DNA of 28,915 nt. Source: Ga0077527 sp032128415. Lineage in GTDB: Bacteria; Pseudomonadota; Gammaproteobacteria; Burkholderiales; SG8-41. Shown in pieces: positions 23,273-28,915 of the stretch. The translations under genes were made by a program, and so were the position numbers. The stretch is from contig JAQBGW010000067.1 in the NCBI GenBank assembly GCA_032128415.1, positions 1-28,915 on the forward strand. The letters are read 5' to 3'. The notes under the pieces are model-generated. The model was not told where the DNA came from. It saw nothing but the letters and a program-made list of their open reading frames with translations, and made no database searches. How positions within the stretch are numbered: the stretch's first letter is position 1; each line of letters starts with the position of its first letter.

Positions 23273-25042
23273 ATGCGATCGCTTTGCACATGGATCTTGG
23301 CCCTGACGCTTGCGCCGGCAGTCATGCTTGCGCAGGCGCAGTCATTCGTGAGCGCCGGTGATAATAACCGTCTCGCATTGGTAATCGGCAACAGCAGCTA
23401 CAGAGACGCCCCGCTCACCAATCCGGTCAACGATGCCAACGCCATGGCCAGATCCCTTGAAGCCGTTGGCTTCAAGGTCATCCTCCTGACCAACGCTACA
23501 CGCAACAGCATGCGCCAGGGCATGCGCCAGTTTACCGACCAGATTCAGGCCGGACGCGGGGTCGCCCTGTTTTACTACGCAGGCCACGGCATACAGATCA
23601 ACGGTCGCAACTACCTGCTGCCTGTAGGCAGCGACGTGCAGCGCGAATACGAGGTCGAGGATGAAGCGATCGACGCCGGCAGCGTGCTGAACCTGATGAG
23701 TGCAGCCAAATCACGGGTCAACATCGTGATTCTCGATGCCTGCCGCAACAACCCGTTTACGCGCAGCTTCCGTTCGGCGATCAACGGTCTGGCGCCGATG
23801 CAGGCGCCTGCCGGTACGGTCCTCGCCTATGCTACTGCGCCCGGTGAAGTCGCCAGCGACGGCAGCGGTGACAACGGGCTCTACACGCAGCACCTGCTCA
23901 AAAACCTGAACATCCCCGGACTCAGGATCGAGGATGTGTTCAAGAATGTGCGTGTCGGCGTGCGCCAGGATTCCGGCGGCAAACAGATTCCCTGGGAGAA
24001 CACATCGCTGGAGGGTGATTTTTATTTCAAGGCGGGCACCGCCACCCAAGGCGCACAGGCTTCCGGCCTCACCGCCGAGCAGGTACAACAAGTGGTCACA
24101 AGCGCGCTGGCCGGGCGCGATCAGGAAGAATCCGCGCGCAGACAGGCGCAACAACTTGAAATCGAGCGCGCCGTGCAGGCGGCGCTGCAAAATCGTGAAC
24201 AAGAGGCAGCAACCGCCCAGGCTTCAAACCAGACTCAGCAAGTCCAAGCCGCGCAAGCAGCCGTCGCGAAACTTAAACAGGAACTGGCGGAACTGCGGGT
24301 GGCAAACCAGGCGCCGCAACCTTCGCCCCCTGCATTACCCACAGAAGACTCAGAGCAGCAGCCGGAAACTGCGGGACCACAACGCCTGGCGCTGGCCGCA
24401 CCCACCAGCCGCCCTGCGCCGCGCTTCACCGTGGGTCAACCCGTTGCACGTCCCGATGTCGCCGTCGGCGACCGCTGGCGCTATCAGGTGACCGATTTAT
24501 ACACTGACCTCAAACACCTGGTCGATGTGGAAGTGCAATCGGTCACGGCCAGTCGCATTTACACACATAGCTCGGTCACCAATACCGAAATCGGAATCGC
24601 GAGCGGATCGGCTACAAAAAAAATCCAGGTCTGGGATCACGACTGGAACCTGTTGCGGGACGGTGTCACGGAAAATTCTGCGCCACAGCCCGGATTTCAA
24701 TTTCCGCTGAACACAGGGAAAAGATGGGAAAGCACCAATAAGTTACTGCGCGACGAAGCCACTTGGAGGGAAGAGTATTCGGGGCACATCACCGGCTGGG
24801 AGAAAATAACCGTGCCCTCTGGAACTTTCGATGCTGTGCGCGTTGAACTGAAGGGATATGCCTTCTTCGACCATCCTTCCTATATGGCTAGCGCAAGCGG
24901 ACCGACGACCGAGATCATCTATTACTCACCCGCCGCCGGTAGAGTCATCAAGCGCGAGATCGAAAAAGGCATGCATAGCGACTCTAAGGTGATCACTGAC
25001 GCAGTACGTGAACGCTGGGAACTGGTGGAGTTTTCCAGATAA
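23273..25042 (+). CDS. Secreted caspase-like (peptidase C14) protein with coiled coil and C-terminal beta domain
   Basis: The 589-aa protein starts with a signal peptide (about 1-23, MRSLCTWILALTLAPAVM, then LAQAQS). A caspase-fold domain spans about 31-250, starting NRLALVIGNSSYRD. Its catalytic dyad is intact: H105 in YYAGHG and C157 in LDACRNN. A Gln/Glu/Ala-rich coiled coil follows at about 265-345, then a Pro-rich linker. The C-terminal domain (about 395-589) looks beta-rich, with VGDRWRYQVTDLYTD, VPSGTFDAVRVELKG and YYSPAAGRVIKREIE. Similar secreted caspase-domain proteins exist in Proteobacteria; their targets are mostly unknown. It would act in the periplasm or outside. It is transcribed against the transporter genes around it. 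No terminator is obvious downstream. Confidence 0.9.
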   Translation: MRSLCTWILALTLAPAVMLAQAQSFVSAGDNNRLALVIGNSSYRDAPLTNPVNDANAMARSLEAVGFKVILLTNATRNSMRQGMRQFTDQIQAGRGVALFYYAGHGIQINGRNYLLPVGSDVQREYEVEDEAIDAGSVLNLMSAAKSRVNIVILDACRNNPFTRSFRSAINGLAPMQAPAGTVLAYATAPGEVASDGSGDNGLYTQHLLKNLNIPGLRIEDVFKNVRVGVRQDSGGKQIPWENTSLEGDFYFKAGTATQGAQASGLTAEQVQQVVTSALAGRDQEESARRQAQQLEIERAVQAALQNREQEAATAQASNQTQQVQAAQAAVAKLKQELAELRVANQAPQPSPPALPTEDSEQQPETAGPQRLALAAPTSRPAPRFTVGQPVARPDVAVGDRWRYQVTDLYTDLKHLVDVEVQSVTASRIYTHSSVTNTEIGIASGSATKKIQVWDHDWNLLRDGVTENSAPQPGFQFPLNTGKRWESTNKLLRDEATWREEYSGHITGWEKITVPSGTFDAVRVELKGYAFFDHPSYMASASGPTTEIIYYSPAAGRVIKREIEKGMHSDSKVITDAVRERWELVEFSR

Positions 25043-25124
25043 TTCTGCGCAGACCTTTGCACCATACAGTGGATCGTTAACGACCTGCTTCCTGTATCCC
25101 TTTCTTCTGATTACTCACTGCGCG

Positions 25125-25247
25125 CGGCACGATCTCGGAAAAAAAATCGCAATGCCCATGGCCAACGACACCCTGCGCCGCCGTGGTCACCAGCACCATC
25201 TACAATGGACGGTGGATGCGAGGATGGCGCAACGCAACAGCACTCAT
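25125..25247 (-). pseudogene. Remnant of the 5' end of a third MFS transporter gene
   Basis: On the minus strand an ATG at 25247 overlaps the stop of MFS copy 2 (ATGA). The following about 40 codons are homologous to the start of MFS copy 1 but broken. The start MSAVALRHPR parallels MSTTARYPR, then a TAG interrupts. After a frame change VTTAAQ matches ATTAAQ; in a further frame AMGIAIFFP matches AMGTAVFP; and after a run of eight T (25139-25146) the sequence EIVPRA parallels VIAPEL. Homology then ends. The rest of the gene is missing and replaced by sequence leading to the caspase-like gene. It cannot encode a functional carrier. Confidence 0.75.
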
Positions 25248-26473
25248 GATTGTGCCTCGGCTTGTCGCCGCGCCACGCGCTGTGCCGTGAGCAATAATCC
25301 GAATGCAATCACCGCGGTGCCCGCTACTAGCAGAAAGTTGGTGGCATAGCTGCCTGTTGTGCTGTAGACCGCAGTAAACGCCGCCGGGCCGATCAACACA
25401 CCACCGAACACAAAGAAAGTCGTGCCCGCCGCCACCATGCCCGCCATGCCGGGCGGACTGAGCCGTGCGGCCTCGGCGTGAAATACCCCGTTCCACCCCA
25501 CCGCCGCTGCACCAATTATAAAAAATAGTATATAAATCAATGGCTTATACCATAGCGGATCAAACAGCACCAAAGCCAGTAGCGAACTGATCGTAATCAC
25601 GCAAATAATCACCAGCACCGCCAGACTGCTGCCCATCCGATCCGCCAGCCAACCCCAGCTAATGCGTGACACCGAACCGCCGACCTGAATCAACGACAGC
25701 ATGACACCGGCTTCCACCAGCCCGAACGTACCTTCAACGACGAGATAGATCACCGTAAAACTCAGCACACAACGCTGGATACCGGAGAAAATCATCGCCA
25801 CCAGGGAAATCCAGCGCAGCGATAGATCGCGCCACACCAGCGGCACGCCGCCGAATGCCGCCTTGCGACGGTCATCCTGATTCCGCATGCGGCAATCGGA
25901 ATCCCATAGCGCGCGGTAGCGCTGCACGACCAGCAGCAGCGCAACGATCAGCACACCCACCATCACCAGTGACCAGCGATACCCGGCATGCACTGCAATC
26001 GCCGGCGCAGTCAGACTGATGATGACGCCGCCCACCGGCACGCCGGTCTGCTTGATCGAGAACATGAGGTTGCGGCGGGCCGGCGGCGTGTAGGTGACCA
26101 GCATGTGGGCCGCGGCGGGATTAATCAGCCCCATGCCGACGCCGACAAACACCGAACCCAGCGCAATCGCAGTGACCGACGGAAACGCAAACAGCGCCAT
26201 GCCCAGACCGCAGCACAGTATGGCCAGTTGCGTGGTGCGCGCCGCCCCGAAGCGCAATACCGCATTGCCGCCGAACATCGTCGCCAGTGTCGCCACGCCA
26301 AACGTCACACTCACCTGATAGCCGATCAGAATCGCGCTGACGCCGAGCAATTCAGCCAGTTTGGGCGCAATCGTCGGCAACAGGATGTTGGACATCGCCA
26401 CCACCATCTGCGCCACGGTGGCTACGGCAACGACAACCCAGGGGCCGGGCAAGGCAACGGTGTGGTTCACCAC
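25244..26473 (-). CDS. Major facilitator superfamily transporter (copy 2)
   Basis: This MFS carrier of about 409 aa has about 12 membrane segments, RFGAARTTQ after the second helix, FSIKQTGVPVGG in the middle, and RISWGWLADRMGSS in the second half. It is a paralogue of the 21827 gene. The start is uncertain: no ATG is in frame near the N-terminus, and GTG codons at 26473, 26470 and 26536 are possible. I chose 26473 because the paralogue's membrane helix starts about 14 residues after its Met, which matches. The remnant MFS gene overlaps its stop. The substrate is unknown. Confidence 0.87.
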   Translation of the reverse strand: MVNHTVALPGPWVVVAVATVAQMVVAMSNILLPTIAPKLAELLGVSAILIGYQVSVTFGVATLATMFGGNAVLRFGAARTTQLAILCCGLGMALFAFPSVTAIALGSVFVGVGMGLINPAAAHMLVTYTPPARRNLMFSIKQTGVPVGGVIISLTAPAIAVHAGYRWSLVMVGVLIVALLLVVQRYRALWDSDCRMRNQDDRRKAAFGGVPLVWRDLSLRWISLVAMIFSGIQRCVLSFTVIYLVVEGTFGLVEAGVMLSLIQVGGSVSRISWGWLADRMGSSLAVLVIICVITISSLLALVLFDPLWYKPLIYILFFIIGAAAVGWNGVFHAEAARLSPPGMAGMVAAGTTFFVFGGVLIGPAAFTAVYSTTGSYATNFLLVAGTAVIAFGLLLTAQRVARRQAEAQS

Positions 26474-26682
26474 AGGATTTTCAGTACGCGATGATGCATG
26501 GACAGGCAATCTCCGATTGTCTGTACTGCAGCACACCGGCGCAAGGCGTGCTTACACCATGCGGGCTTGGGTGACGCAAATGGAGCGCGCTGGAGAAAAA
26601 TTGCCCATAATTACGGTTTTCACCGTGTGCTGTCCGGCCTCTTCCACGCACGGTTTCCCGCACCTCTTCCTGGAGAACAACA

Positions 26683-27687
26683 ATGCGAGCAATGGTATTA
26701 CGTGGTCATGGCGCTCTGGACAGTCTGGAATACGTGCAGGATTTTCCGGATCCGGTAGTGGCTGACGGCCATGTGGTGATCCGTGTCCGCGCCACTTCGT
26801 TCAACTACCACGATGTGTTCACCGTGCGCGGCATGCCCGGAATCAAAGTACCGTTCCCGATGATCATCGGGCTTGATCTCGCAGGAGAAATTCTCGAAAT
26901 CGGCGCCGGCGTAACAGGATGGAAAAAAGGCGACCGTGTGCTGGTCAACCCGCTGAACAAGAAAAAAGGCCTCATGGGTGAAATGATGCACGGCGGTCTC
27001 GCTGAAAAATGCCTGGTGGCCGCCGACCAGTTGATCCGCATGCCCGACAGCGTCACTTTCGAGCAGGCGGCATCGCTGCCGGTGGCCTACGGCACCGCGC
27101 ATCGCATGATCATCACCCACAACACCATCAAAAAAGGCGACAAGGTGCTGGTGCTGGGTGCCAGCGGTGGCGTCGGCACGGGCTGCGTGCTGCTCGCCAA
27201 GATGCTGGGCGCTGAAGTCATTGCCTGCGCCTCCAGTGCGGACAAGATCAAGCGCCTGCAGGATCTGGGCGCCGATCACGTCATCAATTACAAGGAAACC
27301 GATTTCTCCAAATGGGCCATCGAGAAATTCGGTAAACCGCAGCGCCGCACCCATGAAGGCGGCGTCGATGTAGTCATCAACTTTACCGGTGGCGACACCT
27401 GGGCGCCATCGCTGAAATGCGTCAAGCGCGGCGGCAAAATTCTCGTCTGCGGCGCCACCGCCGGCTACGATCCCAAGGAAGACCTGCGCTATGTGTGGAG
27501 CTTTGAGCTGAGCATCATCGGCTCCAACAGTTTTTACGACGACAACCTGCAGGCACTGATGGCACTTATCGAGCAAGGCAAAATAAAACCGGTCATCGAC
27601 GAGGTGCTGCCGCTGGAGCGCGCCGCCGAGGGCTTAAAGCTGATTGAGAATCGAGAAGTGTTCGGCAAGGTCATTGTGACGCCCTGA
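26683..27687 (+). CDS. Zinc-type-fold alcohol dehydrogenase/quinone oxidoreductase (MDR family)
   Basis: The 334-aa protein is an MDR enzyme. It opens MRAMVLRGHGALDSLEY and has SFNYHDVFTVRGMPG at about 43-57, GLDLAGEILEIG, and the Rossmann nucleotide motif LGASGGVGTG at about 158-167. Structural and catalytic zinc cysteine sets are absent, so it is probably an NADPH-dependent quinone reductase, enoyl reductase or related enzyme in the cytoplasm. It is only distantly similar to the oxidoreductase at 675. The ATG at 26683 has GGAG (26671-26674) upstream. An acyl-CoA synthetase gene follows after 10 bp, suggesting one operon for breakdown or activation of an acyl or aromatic acid. Confidence 0.9.
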   Translation: MRAMVLRGHGALDSLEYVQDFPDPVVADGHVVIRVRATSFNYHDVFTVRGMPGIKVPFPMIIGLDLAGEILEIGAGVTGWKKGDRVLVNPLNKKKGLMGEMMHGGLAEKCLVAADQLIRMPDSVTFEQAASLPVAYGTAHRMIITHNTIKKGDKVLVLGASGGVGTGCVLLAKMLGAEVIACASSADKIKRLQDLGADHVINYKETDFSKWAIEKFGKPQRRTHEGGVDVVINFTGGDTWAPSLKCVKRGGKILVCGATAGYDPKEDLRYVWSFELSIIGSNSFYDDNLQALMALIEQGKIKPVIDEVLPLERAAEGLKLIENREVFGKVIVTP

Positions 27688-27697
27688 TTTGTTGCGC

Positions 27698-28915
27698 ATG
27701 ACCGCTCTTCCACCCGAACCCCGCGGCTACCCCGGCAACCTCGGCACGCCGTTTGCCGAACGCGCTACATCGCTGCGCACGGCGCTGGTCGACCTGCGCG
27801 CAGCCGGCGCGCCGCGCGAGTACGGTTTCCGCGACCTTGATGCAGCAGCCAATGCCGTCGCGCGTGGTCTGTTGCGTCGCGGCCTCAAGCCCGGCGACCG
27901 CATCGGCATCCTTGCCTTGAACCGCATGGAGTTTGTAGTGACGTTGCTCGGCGCAATGCGCGCCGGCGTGGTGCCGGTGCCGATCAACGTCAAGCTCGTC
28001 GCCGATACCGTGCGCTACATTGCTGCCGACGCCGGCCTGCGCCTCGCGTTTTGCGAAGCAGCGTATGCAGCGCTGCTGCCGCCGGATCTGCCCGTCGTCG
28101 ATTTCGACAACAACTTCAACAGCTTCCTCGATCCCGGTCCGCACACACCGCTTGAACCCGTGCCCGATACCATCGCCATCCAGCCCTACACTTCAGGCTC
28201 CACCGGCAAGCCCAAGGGCGTACTGCTCACCCACTACGGCCAGAACTGGAGCCGGCTGATCCTTGTCCACACGCGCGGCACGACTGACAACGATGTGATA
28301 CTCGTCGCCGCGCCGCTGTACCACAAGAACGCGCTGAACGCGATCAAGCAGGGTCTCACCGGCGGCGCGACGCTGCCGCTGCTGCCGCAATTCGACATCG
28401 AGCGCTACATCGATACGATCGGGCGCTATCGCTGCACCGTCATCTCCGGCGTGCCAACCATGATGGCTATGATGCTGACGCGCAAGGATCGCCTCTCGCA
28501 AATTGATACCGGCTCGGTGCGTACCATCATGATGGGCTCCGCGCCCTCCTCGCCCCAGCTCATCAAGGACCTGCAAGCGCATTTCCCGAAAGCCGAGGCA
28601 CTCGTGGTCTACGGCGTGACCGAGGGCGGCCCGGTGCCGCTCGGGCCGCATCCGGAAGGCAAGCCTCGCCCGGTCGGGTCACTCGGCGCCCCCTACGAAG
28701 GCACGGAAGCCAAACTCATCGGCGGGCCAGGTCCGGACGAAGGCGAGCTCGTGCTGAAAAATCCCGGCAATCTGATCGGCTATCACAACCTGCCGCACGA
28801 AACCGCAAAGCGGCTGCGCGACGGCTGGTACTACACGGGTGATGTCTGCCGTCGAGACCGGGACGGTTTTTATTATTTCCTCGGCCGCACCGACGATATG
28901 TTTGTCTCCGGTGGC
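27698..28915 (+). CDS. Acyl-CoA synthetase / AMP-dependent ligase (ANL superfamily), 3' partial
   Basis: The frame is open from the ATG at 27698 to the window edge (406 codons), so the C-terminal domain is missing. The AMP-binding loop is YTSGSTGKPKGV (about residues 164-175). A later acid-substrate block is YGVTEGGPVPLG (A5-like, about 305-316), and the YTGD motif before the hinge is present. These features place it in the ANL superfamily, which activates a carboxylic acid with ATP and CoA. Fatty, aromatic and dicarboxylic acids are all possible. It starts 10 bp after the preceding oxidoreductase; no strong Shine-Dalgarno is seen. The crotonase and quinone reductase at the start of the window would fit the same kind of metabolism. 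Confidence 0.92.
   Translation, partial: MTALPPEPRGYPGNLGTPFAERATSLRTALVDLRAAGAPREYGFRDLDAAANAVARGLLRRGLKPGDRIGILALNRMEFVVTLLGAMRAGVVPVPINVKLVADTVRYIAADAGLRLAFCEAAYAALLPPDLPVVDFDNNFNSFLDPGPHTPLEPVPDTIAIQPYTSGSTGKPKGVLLTHYGQNWSRLILVHTRGTTDNDVILVAAPLYHKNALNAIKQGLTGGATLPLLPQFDIERYIDTIGRYRCTVISGVPTMMAMMLTRKDRLSQIDTGSVRTIMMGSAPSSPQLIKDLQAHFPKAEALVVYGVTEGGPVPLGPHPEGKPRPVGSLGAPYEGTEAKLIGGPGPDEGELVLKNPGNLIGYHNLPHETAKRLRDGWYYTGDVCRRDRDGFYYFLGRTDDMFVSGG

Overview
The window (about 28.9 kb, GC-rich, densely coded on both strands, no RNA genes, phage or insertion sequences seen) looks like a chromosomal segment of a betaproteobacterium, probably Burkholderiales-like. The grounds are a Bug/TctC-type solute receptor, an SrkA kinase, HtpX, a DUF3025 protein, many acyl-CoA and quinone-oxidoreductase type enzymes, and Gram-negative envelope proteins. 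This assignment is inference from gene families, not from a marker gene.

Layout. 1-1670: the 3' part of a crotonase-fold gene followed by a PIG3-like quinone oxidoreductase. 1727-6080: an HD-domain phosphohydrolase gene divergent from a very long gene (1074 codons). That gene encodes a small N-terminal TTKG module, a coiled coil of about 550 residues, one membrane helix and a periplasmic AsmA-like domain. 6101-8572: a bidirectional terminator, then htpX and a PlsB-like acyltransferase on the minus strand. 8590-12748: a Tat-signal amidohydrolase, a convergent DUF3025 gene, a REP-like palindrome, then an L-2-hydroxyglutarate-oxidase-like flavoprotein and a receiver-domain protein. The receiver protein starts with the same TTKG module as the giant gene. 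12822-15805: a minus-strand run of an alpha/beta hydrolase, srkA and an unrecognised 346-aa protein, with two hairpin elements between the last two. 16028-19570: a Bug receptor, a gamma-glutamyltransferase-like enzyme, a gamma-carbonic-anhydrase-like protein and a small conserved-looking protein. 19592-20982: an orphan ParA ATPase and an unlisted 45-aa two-helix membrane protein with its own good promoter. 21081-26473: a minus-strand transporter region (TauE/SafE permease and two related MFS carriers). It is interrupted by an oppositely oriented secreted caspase-like gene and a decayed 5' remnant of a third MFS copy. 26683-28915: a zinc-independent alcohol dehydrogenase/quinone reductase and the 5' part of an acyl-CoA synthetase.

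The best candidates for something undescribed are the membrane protein at 2856-6080 and the N-terminal module it shares with the receiver protein at 11972-12748. The two genes lie about 6 kb apart and may belong to one signalling or envelope system. The second is the caspase locus: tandem 17-bp repeats in front of the gene, and a frameshifted MFS fragment behind it that suggests the caspase segment arrived inside a transporter operon.
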